A stretch of DNA of 64,000 nt, taken from positions 26,627 to 90,626 of the forward strand of contig CAZYVU010000006.1 in the NCBI GenBank assembly GCA_964651435.1. Reading direction: 5' to 3'. Within the stretch, counting starts at the first letter, position 1; every line of letters begins with the position of its first letter. Source of the stretch: CAZYVU01 sp964651435. Its GTDB lineage: Bacteria; Desulfobacterota; Syntrophorhabdia; Syntrophorhabdales; CAYQXL01. This document shows, in pieces, positions 51,664-60,588 of the stretch. The notes under the pieces are model-generated. The model saw only the letters and a program-made list of their open reading frames with translations, was not told where the DNA came from and did not search any database. Both the position numbers and the translations under genes were made by a program.

Positions 51664-53670
51664 ATGACGGAGAATGCCCCGGTAAAGCAGGTGAAACACC
51701 CGATGCTGGACCCCATGAGGGCCATGCGCATGAAGAAGGGAAAAGTGGTCAGTGCTGCAGAGGCCATAGACCTTATCCGTGACGGTGATACGATTGTAAC
51801 GGCCGGGTTTGTCGGTGCGGGGTTTGCCGAGGAGCTTGCCATTGCCCTGAAAGAACGGTTTTTGAAAACCGGTACGCCGGGCAATCTGACCCTTACCTAT
51901 CCTGCGGGCCAGGGCGACGGGGAGAACAAGGGCCTCAATCACCTTGCCATAGAAGGCCTCGTGGGACGGTTCATCTGCGGACACACGGGGCTTACGCCGG
52001 GCCTCGGAGAACTGGCCAACGCCAACAAGATTCTCGCCTACAACGTGCCGATGGGGGCCCTGGTCCAACTGTTTCGCGACATCGCAGCCGGCAAACCGGG
52101 GAACCTGACACACGTGGGCCTCGGGACGTTTTGCGATCCCAGGGTCGACGGCGGAAAGCTCAACGAGCTGACGAAGGCTCAGGGGCAAGACATCGTCACC
52201 CTGATGACCATCGACGGCAAGGAGTACCTCTTTTACAAGGCGTTCCCCATCAATGTGGCATTTCTCAGGGGCACAACGGCGGATCCCGACGGCAACGTGA
52301 CCATGGAGAAGGAGGCCCTTACGCTTGACGCCCTGCCCATGGCCATGGCCGCCAGGAACTGCGGGGGCATCGTCATCGTCCAGGTGGAGCGACTGGCAGA
52401 CCGAGGGACACTCAATCCCCGCCAGATAAAGATTCCCGGCATCATGGTTGACTGCGTGGTGGTCGCCAGGCCCGAGAACCACTGGCAGACCTTCGGTGAG
52501 CCTTACAGCCCCGCCTTCAGTTGCGAAATCAAGGTGCCGATGCTCGCGATCCCTCCCCTGGAGATGGGCCCCCGCAAGGTCGTGGTGAGGCGGGCCGCCT
52601 TCGAACTGAAGCCGAACAGCATCGTCAACCTCGGCATCGGCATGCCCGAGGGTGTTTCCCGCGTGGCCAACGAGGAGCGGATACTGGAGTACGCTACCCT
52701 CACGACGGAATCGGGTGCCATCGGAGGGCTTCCCATGGGAGGACTCGATTTTGGGGCCGGCATAAACATCGATGCGCTCATCGAGGAGAACCAACAGTTT
52801 GACTTCTACGATGGAGGCGGCCTCGACATTGCCTTTCTGGGCATGGCACAGACAGACGCCGAGGGGAATGTGAACGTGAGCAAGTTTGGGCCGCGCTTCA
52901 CCGGTCCCGGAGGATTCATCGATATCAGCCAGAACGCGAAGAAGGTTTGCTTTGTCGGGTTGTTTACGGCTGGAGGCTTGAAGATTACCACCGGAGACGG
53001 CACAGTCCGAATCGACCACGAGGGCCGGGAAAGAAAGTTTGTTCGGCAGGTGGAGCAGAAGACCTTCAGCGGCAAGCACGCCGCAGAGATGAAGCAGTCA
53101 GTCCTCTATATTACAGAGCGCTGTGTCTTCTCTCTCTGCCAGGATGGCCTTGAACTCATTGAGATCGCACCGGGAATAGACCTGGATAGCCAGATCCTGG
53201 CGCTCATGGATTTCAAGCCCATCATGCGTAGGCCCCCGAAGCTCATGGACGAACGGATCTTCCGGTTCGCCCCCATGGGCATCAAGGACGACCTCCTGAC
53301 GATCCCCATGGAAGACCGGTTCGCATACCATGCGGCCGACAACATCTTCTTTATTAACCTCGAAAACTACTACATCAAGACCAGCGAAGAGATTCAGAGG
53401 ATGAGAGAAATTGTGGGAGGGATCCTGGAGCCTCTGGGCAAGAAGGTCCACACCATCGCCAACTATGACAACTTCAACGTCTCGCCCCACCTGCTCGACG
53501 AATACGTGGAGATGGTCAAGTATGCGGCCGGATTCTACGAAACGGCAACGCGGTACACAACCAGCGCCTTCCTGAGGATGAAGCTCGGCGACGAGTTGGA
53601 GAAGCGGGGTGTGGCGCCGCACATCTATGAGAGCAAGGAGGAAGCCCGGAAGGCCTTGACGGGCACCTGA
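51664..53670 (+). CDS. acetate/3-oxoacid-type CoA-transferase with C-terminal extension
   Basis: 668 residues. Fused alpha and beta halves of a class I CoA-transferase: Gly-rich oxyanion loop VTAGFVGAGFAEEL (about 46-56) and catalytic Glu349 in LTTESGAIGG, which forms the glutamyl-CoA intermediate. Single-chain enzymes of this class are about 520 residues. Here about 130 extra residues follow (from RRPPKLMDERIFRFAPMG: DDLLTIPMEDRFAYHAAD, TIANYDNFNVSP). The extension has the feel of an acyl-CoA or acyltransferase accessory domain but is not identified. It moves CoA between short or branched organic acids. Confidence 0.9.
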   Translation: MTENAPVKQVKHPMLDPMRAMRMKKGKVVSAAEAIDLIRDGDTIVTAGFVGAGFAEELAIALKERFLKTGTPGNLTLTYPAGQGDGENKGLNHLAIEGLVGRFICGHTGLTPGLGELANANKILAYNVPMGALVQLFRDIAAGKPGNLTHVGLGTFCDPRVDGGKLNELTKAQGQDIVTLMTIDGKEYLFYKAFPINVAFLRGTTADPDGNVTMEKEALTLDALPMAMAARNCGGIVIVQVERLADRGTLNPRQIKIPGIMVDCVVVARPENHWQTFGEPYSPAFSCEIKVPMLAIPPLEMGPRKVVVRRAAFELKPNSIVNLGIGMPEGVSRVANEERILEYATLTTESGAIGGLPMGGLDFGAGINIDALIEENQQFDFYDGGGLDIAFLGMAQTDAEGNVNVSKFGPRFTGPGGFIDISQNAKKVCFVGLFTAGGLKITTGDGTVRIDHEGRERKFVRQVEQKTFSGKHAAEMKQSVLYITERCVFSLCQDGLELIEIAPGIDLDSQILALMDFKPIMRRPPKLMDERIFRFAPMGIKDDLLTIPMEDRFAYHAADNIFFINLENYYIKTSEEIQRMREIVGGILEPLGKKVHTIANYDNFNVSPHLLDEYVEMVKYAAGFYETATRYTTSAFLRMKLGDELEKRGVAPHIYESKEEARKALTGT

Positions 53671-53935
53671 GGCTATTTCTGTTGCAGGCGTCAAGTGAGC
53701 CAAGGCAAAGGCCCACAGGAGGTAACCGGCGAATAAGGTCTCCCTGTCCTTCCCGGCCTTGCGCATGGGCAGCTATGCCTTCGCTGCACGGGCTTTCGGT
53801 CAATGACGTGATGGTTTAATCGGAAATACTGCCTCCTTAACGAGCTGTATCAACTCCGAGATTCTTTTCGAAAACAGCGAAGGAATATTGGCGGGCAGTT
53901 GTCAGGAGGTCGTATGCCCCCACTTCGGTGCCCTG

Positions 53936-54223
53936 CTACCTTTTTCTTGAACCCGCAAGCAATCCGCCGGAGAATCCGCCAATGCCCAGCATGAACCCGA
54001 AATTGTACCACCCTCCGCTATTAGGATAGGAATAGATCTCGATGCTATTAAAGAACAGGCTTATGAAGAATGTTACCGGCGAAATAATGCCGTGCCACAG
54101 GCCCAGCCAGAAGCCGGGCAACCCCTCCTTCATTGGTACGGGAGGCTGAGTGGCCGTGCAAGAGACAATGAACAGCCCGCAAACCGCCATGACCAACAGC
54201 ACCGGAACCCATTTCGTCTCCAT
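53936..54223 (-). CDS. small membrane lipoprotein
   Basis: 95 residues. Lipoprotein signal ending LFIVSC, then a short loop and two hydrophobic segments (GFWLGLWHGIISPVTFFISLFF; GWYNFGFMLGIGGFSGGLLAG). The GFWLGLWHG...SPVTF...GGWYNFGF pattern occurs in small uncharacterised bacterial membrane proteins. Start ATG 54223. Stands alone. Confidence 0.75.
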   Translation of the reverse strand: METKWVPVLLVMAVCGLFIVSCTATQPPVPMKEGLPGFWLGLWHGIISPVTFFISLFFNSIEIYSYPNSGGWYNFGFMLGIGGFSGGLLAGSRKR

Positions 54224-54432
54224 TGCGCTCCCTCCTCAATAACTATATACCACAAGCTATAAGGGCTCACTCCACTAAGACTATGGGAACGTACCCCCTC
54301 CCTGCGCAATTCTCGTTATTTCGTCCCTGCCTTCAATCACTCCGTCGCGCCGGGGGCCCATCAAAGCCAGGGGGGGCGGTGGGCGACACCATCGTCCACG
54401 GCATTGTCCGGAGCCAAATCTTAAGACGTGCT

Positions 54433-54462
54433 AAGAAAACCTGGGCTTCCCTAAAGGGCCCA
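54433..54462 (-). terminator. intrinsic terminator after the M6-like protease gene
   Basis: On the minus strand, TGGGC (54462-54458) pairs with GCCCA (54446-54442) around an 11-nt loop, followed by GGTTTTCTT. It starts 15 bp after the stop codon. Confidence 0.5.
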
Positions 54463-54476
54463 ATGGGGTTACGCCC

Positions 54477-55697
54477 CTACCTTGCTGCCCTTGGTGCGCC
54501 TGTTGCCGGGCCGATACGGATTTTGTATGCATTGCCCGATTTTTCCAGAATTCTGATCTCGATGTTGTCTTGTCTATCCGTGAACAGCCCCTTTGCCGGG
54601 GGATCAAAGGCGGCACCCTCCAGATAGGGAACCGAGGGGTCCGCGTTCATAAGCTTGATCGGCGACTTGCCCTGCCTGCACTCACCAATCTTGTCGTCGG
54701 CCCGCATGATGAGGACCCCCTTGCCGGGCAGGTGCGCATCAAAACGGCCTATCGGCTGCCTGTTTTCTATGAGGTAAAACTCCGAGTCGGTCAGCGGGAC
54801 CTTTATCGCAAGCGTCTCCGCCGATCCCTCTTCCAACGGATGAAGCACGACCTCGTTGACCTGTTGTCGATTCACCACCCGCACCTTTTCCGGCGGTATC
54901 CAGCCAAGCCTTAATTTTGTCCACGACGATACGCCCGGTGGGGGGAGGTTCTGCTTGTAGAAATGGCAGGACATGGGGTCCCAGTAACCCATGTTGATCA
55001 TTGCCTCGGCAAAATTGGCCGCCCGTGTCGGATGTTTTGCCTGGATGTCGTGATCGTAGAGGCACGGCATCCCCCTTTTACCGTCGCGCACGCCTCCCCA
55101 GATGTGGGCAATATCGTGAAAAAGCGTTCCGAGGTGGGCGTGATACGTGAAGGCGGCAACGCCTCCCGGAACCACCTGGCCGCTCTTCGTTTTTAAGATA
55201 TTGCCCTGCTGCCATCCGAGCATCCCCGGATATCCGCAGAGCCCCACCATGCCGTAATCGTCAAACCCGGCGCCGAGGAACAGGACAATGTAGGAATACC
55301 GCGAAAAATCATTGGTCCCGTCTGCCACGTCGATGGCATCCTGGATGAGCTTCGAGACACGCGACTTGTCGACCTCGAGATTGACGGATGAGATCTTGTA
55401 GCTCCGCATCGAATCGGGGAGCCGGTGCCATCCCGTCATATCGACGTCAACACAGACCTTACCATAGGACATCTCACGCACATACATATCAAGTTTCTTG
55501 AAACGGTCCTCGACAACGGCCTTGTCAAAGGACGGCTTGATATCCGGAAACTCGACGAGGATTACAAGCCCTTTTCGCTTCTCGCAAGCATCGCCTCCCC
55601 TTCTCTGCGCCTGGGCGTTGGCCGCCAAAAAGCCTACCCCAATGAAAACAGCGAGAATTACAGCGAGAATCATCCCCTTCCGCATTGTGCGCTTCAT
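54477..55697 (-). CDS. exported M6-like metalloprotease-domain protein with HDxxH motif
   Basis: 406 residues from ATG 55697, with GGAGGAGGGG upstream. Signal peptide about 1-30 (MILAVILAVFIGVGFLAANAQA). The M6-type core is recognisable (GLVILVEFPDIKPSF, YSYIVLFLGAG, GTLFHDIAHIWGG, GYWDPMSCH, SEFYLIENRQ, GKGVLIMRADD). The zinc motif HExxH reads HDIAH: both His ligands stay, but the catalytic Glu is Asp. Activity may be weak, altered or absent. A related tail ends the partial gene at window position 332. Confidence 0.82.
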   Translation of the reverse strand: MKRTMRKGMILAVILAVFIGVGFLAANAQAQRRGGDACEKRKGLVILVEFPDIKPSFDKAVVEDRFKKLDMYVREMSYGKVCVDVDMTGWHRLPDSMRSYKISSVNLEVDKSRVSKLIQDAIDVADGTNDFSRYSYIVLFLGAGFDDYGMVGLCGYPGMLGWQQGNILKTKSGQVVPGGVAAFTYHAHLGTLFHDIAHIWGGVRDGKRGMPCLYDHDIQAKHPTRAANFAEAMINMGYWDPMSCHFYKQNLPPPGVSSWTKLRLGWIPPEKVRVVNRQQVNEVVLHPLEEGSAETLAIKVPLTDSEFYLIENRQPIGRFDAHLPGKGVLIMRADDKIGECRQGKSPIKLMNADPSVPYLEGAAFDPPAKGLFTDRQDNIEIRILEKSGNAYKIRIGPATGAPRAAR

Positions 55698-55822
55698 CGT
55701 CAACCCCTCCTCCTTTCGTGACAGGTCCGTTGTCTTCCGTTTCCGGTTCCCTCCGTGCCGCCATTGCCCGCCCCTGCGTGGCAATTATTCTCGTTTCCAG
55801 GAAACGATGATTCGCTCGGAAT

Positions 55823-55846
55823 ATAGTATTGTGTTTACCATACTAT
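55823..55846. promoter_or_regulatory. inverted repeat upstream of the M6-like gene, candidate operator
   Basis: ATAGTAT (55823-55829) and ATACTAT (55840-55846) are perfect arms around a 10-bp centre, in an AT-rich island between the FAD-reductase stop and the M6-like start (both minus strand). Confidence 0.35.
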
Positions 55847-55944
55847 TTCACGAATGACATCAGGAGATGCGCGGGCCCCCTTCGCTTAGTCAAATAAGGA
55901 ACGTCTCTCTCGCAGAAGCGACGGAGCGGTGAGAGCCCGTCCCC

Positions 55945-57450
55945 CTACGCGCCTGCCTCGACGATGCTTCGCACGGCCATGCGGCCCGAGCTAAGCGCAA
56001 AGCTGCTCGCCGAGCCTTCGGCCAGCAGGTCGTAGGTGCTGTCGTAGAGGCCGCCCATGTCCTGGCCCGTTACATACAGCCCGGGGATCACCTCCCCGTT
56101 CCAATCCAGCGCCTGCATCCTTGTGTTGACGCAGACCCCTCCCAGCGTGAGGAAGAAGGCGCGAAGGCCCTTCAGCGCGTAGTAGGGACCACTTTCGAGG
56201 TCAAACCTGATAAGGTGCTCCGGCTTCCGGTTAAAATCGGGATCATGTTCTTGGTCGGCGTACCGGTTGACCTTTTCGATGGTGGCGCGCAGCTTCGCAG
56301 GACCGATGCCTATCTGAGCCGCCAGCCCCTCGATCGAATGAGCCTTGAAGGCGAATCCCAGCCCGATACCCTTTTCGATACCCTTGTCGAGGGCCGTCAT
56401 CTTCTGCCCCGGAACAACAATAGCGTTAAAGGGCGTGAGGGGACCGTTCTCGACCATGGACCTCCGCATGTTGTCGTCGAAGACGGACCACATGAGGCCG
56501 CCGTTGGACGTCATTGCGTTGTACACATCGCTGAATACCGATCCGAAGGATTCGTTGTAGAAGCGGTCGCCATGCCTGTTCACCCAGAGGAAGGGCTGGC
56601 TCAGGGCGCACCGTGCCTGCTTCATGTAGTCGGGGCCGCTGAACTGCCTGATGGCCGGCTCGTTGTCGAGGTAGGGGCTGTTACCGGCAAGCGTCCCCAT
56701 GCCCGTCAGGGCGGCACGGGCGTTGAGGGCCATATTGATGCCGTCTCCCGTCCTACCGTCGACAGCCGGCCCACGATGCATGAGCTTCGCCATGTTCGGG
56801 GCGCTGACGTCGGGTACGTACCGTTCAAGCATCTCCCTGTTGCCCGAAAACCCTCCCGTTGCGATAATCACGGCCTTCGCACCGATGGTAACGGCCTCGC
56901 CATCGTCGTTGACGGCAACGACCCCGGTTGCGACCCCGTTGCCGTCAACGAGCAGCTCCCGTACCGGTGTCCGGGTCATGATCGTGCCGCCCCCCTTCAT
57001 GATGTGACGTGACAGCACCTTGACGACGCGCGCACCCCTGCCCTCGTAGATGTGCCACACCTGAAGGCTTCTTTCGGGTGGGAACATTGTCCTAATATTC
57101 TTAATGGTAATTCCATGGTCCACAAGCCAGTCGATGGTTGCTCCGGACTCGTTGAGCAGGGTCCGGATCACCGCCGCATTGCAGCGCCAATGGTGGAACT
57201 CCATGACCTTGGCGAAGACCTGGTCGGTCGTCGTCGTAATCCCGTGCTCCCGCTGATACCGCGTCCCAATGCCGAGAGAACCTTCAGGGAAATTGCCTGC
57301 ACCGCCGAGAAGGGGCAACTTCTCCAGAACGATTGTGCTGAGCCCGCTTTCAACGGCCGTCAGTGCCGCCGAAAGGCCGCTCAACCCCCCACCCGCTATG
57401 ACGACGTCGCATCTGTGGGTGAGGCCCTTCGTACCTGCCGCCTTCCTCAT
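55945..57450 (-). CDS. FAD-dependent oxidoreductase, fumarate reductase/3-ketosteroid dehydrogenase-like flavoprotein
   Basis: 501 residues. N-terminal FAD site DVVIAGGGLSGLSAALTAVE ... LEKLPLLGG, the mid-protein capping domain of the FrdA/KstD type, second FAD segment AVIIATGGFSGN, and a C-terminal GGVCVNTRMQALD ... IPGLYVTGQDMGGLYDSTY. No Tat or Sec signal and no haem motif, so cytoplasmic. Members reduce or oxidise C=C bonds of organic acids, steroids or aryl acrylates. Solitary, without a cytochrome or Fe-S partner nearby. The substrate is unknown. Confidence 0.88.
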   Translation of the reverse strand: MRKAAGTKGLTHRCDVVIAGGGLSGLSAALTAVESGLSTIVLEKLPLLGGAGNFPEGSLGIGTRYQREHGITTTTDQVFAKVMEFHHWRCNAAVIRTLLNESGATIDWLVDHGITIKNIRTMFPPERSLQVWHIYEGRGARVVKVLSRHIMKGGGTIMTRTPVRELLVDGNGVATGVVAVNDDGEAVTIGAKAVIIATGGFSGNREMLERYVPDVSAPNMAKLMHRGPAVDGRTGDGINMALNARAALTGMGTLAGNSPYLDNEPAIRQFSGPDYMKQARCALSQPFLWVNRHGDRFYNESFGSVFSDVYNAMTSNGGLMWSVFDDNMRRSMVENGPLTPFNAIVVPGQKMTALDKGIEKGIGLGFAFKAHSIEGLAAQIGIGPAKLRATIEKVNRYADQEHDPDFNRKPEHLIRFDLESGPYYALKGLRAFFLTLGGVCVNTRMQALDWNGEVIPGLYVTGQDMGGLYDSTYDLLAEGSASSFALSSGRMAVRSIVEAGA

Positions 57451-57923
57451 GCCCCTTTCTCCTTTCCCCGCGGCGCCAACAGAGAACCCGGCCGCTGCTC
57501 CTACATTCTACACTTGAGCTCTCGCAATCACAAGGGCATTCGGGAGCACCTGACGCCGGCAAATAGCCTTTGTCAACCATGTTGAGTTCGAGTACGAAAG
57601 GACCGGCAAGGGGACATCAAGTAGCTTGCTGCCAGACCATCTTCGCGCCCTCTCGCACTCACTCCGTCCTATGCCCCGGTTGCCCGATGCTCCCGGCCCA
57701 TTAAAGAAATATATTCCCGAGTAACAACCTCCTGACATGCTGTTGTCACAAAGGGGTGATATTCCTCTATTCATGGCCATAGGCTGGATGAGGGTTCCTC
57801 GTTCCTTGGCTGGAATCCCGAATCCCTCCGGTGTGCCGGCACCGGCCCCTGCGTCGTGACGGTCGGCAAGAGCCGGACGGTCAAGGCCACCCTCCGGAAA
57901 GACGGCAAACAGCGGGGGATACC
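57451..57923. other. 473-bp interval holding decayed sequence
   Basis: No intact gene. At 57566-57615 there is a damaged copy of the 3' end of the 51261-51566 gene (GTCAACCATGTTGAG ... ACCGGCAAGGGG). It is preceded by TGACGCCGGC, which also precedes the second remnant at 59428. The rest looks like eroded coding sequence. Confidence 0.55.
57566..57615 (+). pseudogene. remnant 1 of the 101-aa protein gene (3' part)
   Basis: Aligns with 51504-51553, roughly 40 of 50 bases identical by eye, including CACGTG-free core GTCAA-CATGT-GAG and ACCGGCAAGGG. Not translatable as a whole gene. Confidence 0.55.
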
Positions 57924-58064
57924 ATGGCCGTATACACGTTCACCATCCCGGGAGAGAAGACGACGGTGGAGGGTGACAGCCTCGACGAGGCCAAAGAAAA
58001 GGTGCACATCGACCCTTCGCCTGTCACAAAACGGATACGGGTATGGCCTGGCATTCAGGTGTAA
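57924..58064 (+). CDS. possible small protein (46 aa), doubtful
   Basis: ATG 57924 follows GGGGGAT. The product begins MAVYTFTIPGEKTTVEGDSL and is charged and compact-looking (DEAKEKVHIDPSPVTKRIRV). It overlaps the 3' end of the convergent DUF4143 gene by 41 bp and sits in eroded sequence, so it may be a gene relic. Confidence 0.3.
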   Translation: MAVYTFTIPGEKTTVEGDSLDEAKEKVHIDPSPVTKRIRVWPGIQV

Positions 58065-59250
58065 GGGGAAAGGTGTCCTCTGCCAGGCAGATAATACCGC
58101 CGTATCCGACGGGCATGCCGAGCCTCTCCAGTGCAGCGAAGTGCCGCACATCCCCGACTACGGGTGAAGCAGTCTTCTTGATTTCCAGCGGGAAGATCTT
58201 TCCGTCCCGGATGATGAGCAGATCGATCTCTTTTCTATCCTTGTCGCGGTAGTAATAGAAGGGGGCCCGCCGTCCGTTGTGCAGGTACCCCTTAAGAAGC
58301 TCCGCTAGTACCCAGGTTTCCAGGATGGCTCCGGACATGGCGCCCGCCTCAAGTGTCTCCGGACTCGACCATTCCGTGAGATAGGCACAGAGGCCCGTGT
58401 CGAGAAAGTACAGCTTGGATGTCTTCGTCAGTCGCTTGGTGACGTTGGTGAAATAGGGCTCGAGGAGATAGACAATGCCGGAAGCCTGAAGGATGGAAAG
58501 CCAGTTTTTTGCCGTGTTGACGGCCACATCGGCGTCTCTCGCCAGATCGGTGATGTTGAGGAGTTGGGCTGTGCGTGCCGCCGCTGCCCTCAAGAACCGA
58601 AGAAATGCCGTTTCGCTGCCCACGCGGGCCAGATCGCGGACGTCCCGCTGCAGATACGTTTGTACGTAAGAGGAGAAAAACAGATTCTTATCGACCGCTT
58701 CATCCGATGCAATGGCCGGATAGGAACCCCGCCAGATGAGGCGGTAAAGCTCCTGCAGGTTCAGCATACCGCCGCTCGCCACCCCGGATCTCACTTCGGA
58801 CGGTGAAGGAATGAAGGGTTTTGATGCCCTGTGTTGGCGCAAGATTTCCCGGCGGGACAGCCCCAGAAGAGAGACAATTGCCACACGGCCGGCCAACGAT
58901 TCCGAAACGCCCTTCATCCGGTGAAACTGCTGGGAGCCGGTCAACCAGAACATGCCCTTCCTCTTTTCTTTGTCAACCTCCATCTTGATATAGGGGAGCA
59001 GCTCCGGCGCGTACTGGATCTCATCGATCAGGACAGGGGGCAGGTACCGTTGGAGAAACAGCGCCGGGTCCTCCTTTGCCAGCCGGAGCAGTAAGGGATT
59101 GTCCAGCGTAACGATATTCCTCTTCCCCTCACCAAGCCTGCCGAGGAGCGTCGTCTTGCCTACTTGCCGCGCCCCTGTCAAGAGCAGCACGGGGAACTGC
59201 CTGTCTGCGCTTTCAATAAAGGCTTCCAGCGTCCTTTCAATGTATATCAA
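58024..59250 (-). CDS. ATP-binding protein with AAA and DUF4143 domains
   Basis: 408 residues. AAA-type ATPase half with Walker A LTGARQVGKTTLLGRL (about 24-39), Walker B-like PPVLIDEIQYAPEL and GMFWLTGSQQFH. The DUF4143 half has LFFSSYVQTYLQRDVRDLARVG, winged-helix-like AVNTAKNWLSILQASGIVYLL, and a C-terminal nuclease-like segment (KEIDLLIIRDGKIFPLEIKKT), whose D...E-x-K spacing recalls PD-(D/E)xK folds. Common in genomes with high turnover. Biochemical function is unknown. Flanked on both sides by gene debris. Confidence 0.88.
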   Translation of the reverse strand: MIYIERTLEAFIESADRQFPVLLLTGARQVGKTTLLGRLGEGKRNIVTLDNPLLLRLAKEDPALFLQRYLPPVLIDEIQYAPELLPYIKMEVDKEKRKGMFWLTGSQQFHRMKGVSESLAGRVAIVSLLGLSRREILRQHRASKPFIPSPSEVRSGVASGGMLNLQELYRLIWRGSYPAIASDEAVDKNLFFSSYVQTYLQRDVRDLARVGSETAFLRFLRAAAARTAQLLNITDLARDADVAVNTAKNWLSILQASGIVYLLEPYFTNVTKRLTKTSKLYFLDTGLCAYLTEWSSPETLEAGAMSGAILETWVLAELLKGYLHNGRRAPFYYYRDKDRKEIDLLIIRDGKIFPLEIKKTASPVVGDVRHFAALERLGMPVGYGGIICLAEDTFPLTPECQAIPVSVL

Positions 59251-59560
59251 AGCGTCATCCCGACTGCCGGTTCTCTGTATCGTCCATTATGCATTCTAAT
59301 TGCATATTAGCCGAACCTAATACCCCTGTCAAGACCGGTGCCGACATCACCACGACAAGCCTTCGGCGTACACCCCGCCATCATCATGTTCCCTGAGTAC
59401 GAGGGCAAGGAATTTGGGAAGGTGGCTTGACGCCGGCGAACCGCCTTCGTCAAACATGTGGAGCTTCAGTGCGAGAAAAAATAGGCATAAGGAACGCTCA
59501 TCAGGCAGGCGCAATCTCCGATCCACCGGCGGTCAGGCACTAAGCGGCAAAACCCGTAGC
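59251..59560. other. 310-bp interval holding decayed sequence
   Basis: Between the DUF4143 gene and the IS256-family remnant. It contains the second damaged copy of the 51261 gene end (59441-59500). No intact gene or RNA seen. Confidence 0.55.
59441..59500 (+). pseudogene. remnant 2 of the 101-aa protein gene (3' part)
   Basis: The first 38 bases match 51503-51540 at 35 positions (CGCCTTCGTCAARCATGTGG core). Then there is an early stop (GAGAAAAAATAG) and a weaker match continuing to the region just after the intact gene. Confidence 0.65.
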
Positions 59561-59587
59561 GGTAGTGTAAAATATTGTGTGTAAAAT
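59561..59587. repeat. left terminal inverted repeat of the IS256-family remnant
   Basis: Begins GGTAGTGTAAAATATTGTGT; pairs imperfectly with 60531-60557. Confidence 0.7.
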
Positions 59588-59670
59588 GTCCCAGCGGGTG
59601 ACAAAAAAGGATGTACCTCCTGTAAAATAAGTGATCACCACACCACACTATTTCAGGGAGGAGGAACATC

Positions 59671-60550
59671 CATGTTCCTGACGGGCATCAGCACAAGGAG
59701 CCTGTCTCTCTTAAGTAAGCGGCTCATCGGGCGCGCCATTTCCCCCCCAGGAAGTGAGCAACGCCAGCGCCGATCTGAAAGAGGCGGAGCGCCGGTGGCG
59801 GAATCGCGACCTTTCGACAAAACGTATCAAATACCTTATCGTTGACGGCGTCACCTTCCCCATGCGGATGGGAAACTCCATCGAGCGGGTTCCGGTCCTC
59901 GTGGCCATCGGCGTCAGAGAAGACGCAACGCGGCTCGTTGTCGGCATCCAGGCAGGCGATAAAGAATCGGCAGCGGCATGGCGGGAGTTCTTCAAAGATC
60001 TCAAGAAGCAGGGGTTTGATGGTTCCCTCGTCCGGCTGGGGATCATGGACGGCCTTTCAGGGTTGGAAACGGTCTTTCGGGAGGAGTTCTCACGGGCGCA
60101 GATTCAGCGCTGCCAGGTCCACGTTGCCAGAAACGTCCGCGCCAAGGTGCCGGTGAAGTTCAGGCAAGCCGTTGCCGATGATCTCCGCTCCATCTTCTAC
60201 ACCTCGTCACGGAAGAAGGCCGCGGAGTTCGCCACGGCCTTTGCCGACAGATGGGAAAAGATATCCCGTCAGCAGTACGCTGCCTTGCCAACTCCCTCGA
60301 TGCCTGCCTGACCTTCTTCTCCTTCCCCAAGGAAGAGTGGCTGTCGCTCAGGACGACAAACTCGATCGAGCGGCTGAACAAGGAGTTTGAGCGGAGGACC
60401 AAGCCTATGGAGATTGTGGCCGGGGAGGATGCGTGCTACCTCCTCCTGGTCTTTATTGCATTGAAGATGGAAGCAAACTGGAGAACGGTGAAGATCGGGA
60501 AGGTACCTCCTCATTTGCCCCAGCTGAAGAAATTTACACAAGAGGTCTGA
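59671..60550 (+). pseudogene. broken IS256-family transposase gene
   Basis: The readable product begins MFLTGISTRSLSLLSKRLIG, which in intact IS256 transposases lies about 110-120 residues into the protein, so the N-terminus is deleted. One extra C in the C7 run at 59742-59748 shifts the frame before QEVSNASADL. A second shift, a lost base near 60265, separates AFADRWEK from IPSAVRCLANSL. Catalytic-domain landmarks survive in pieces: YLIVDGVTFPMRMGN (first Asp), GIMDGLSGLETVF (second Asp), QRCQVHVARNV and TTNSIERLNKEFERRTK (Glu). Stop at 60550. Confidence 0.88.
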
Positions 60551-60557
60551 CAGTACC
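60531..60557. repeat. right terminal inverted repeat of the IS256-family remnant
   Basis: AATTTACACAAGAGGTCTGA continuing to CAGTACC; it overlaps the transposase stop. Confidence 0.7.
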
Positions 60558-60588
60558 ATTGAAAAAGAATGGCTTGGGAGGAAATGCA

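Larger units (their letters stand above)
59561..60557 (+). mobile_element. IS256-family insertion sequence, internally deleted and frameshifted
   Basis: 997 bp bounded by imperfect terminal inverted repeats of 27 bp (59561-59587 and 60531-60557; outer bases GGTAGTGTAA and, inverted, GGTACTGTCA; inner TTGTGTAAA shared). Full-length relatives are about 1.3 kb, so roughly 300 bp are missing from the left part. No matching 8-bp target duplication is visible in the flanks. A dead copy. Confidence 0.85.
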
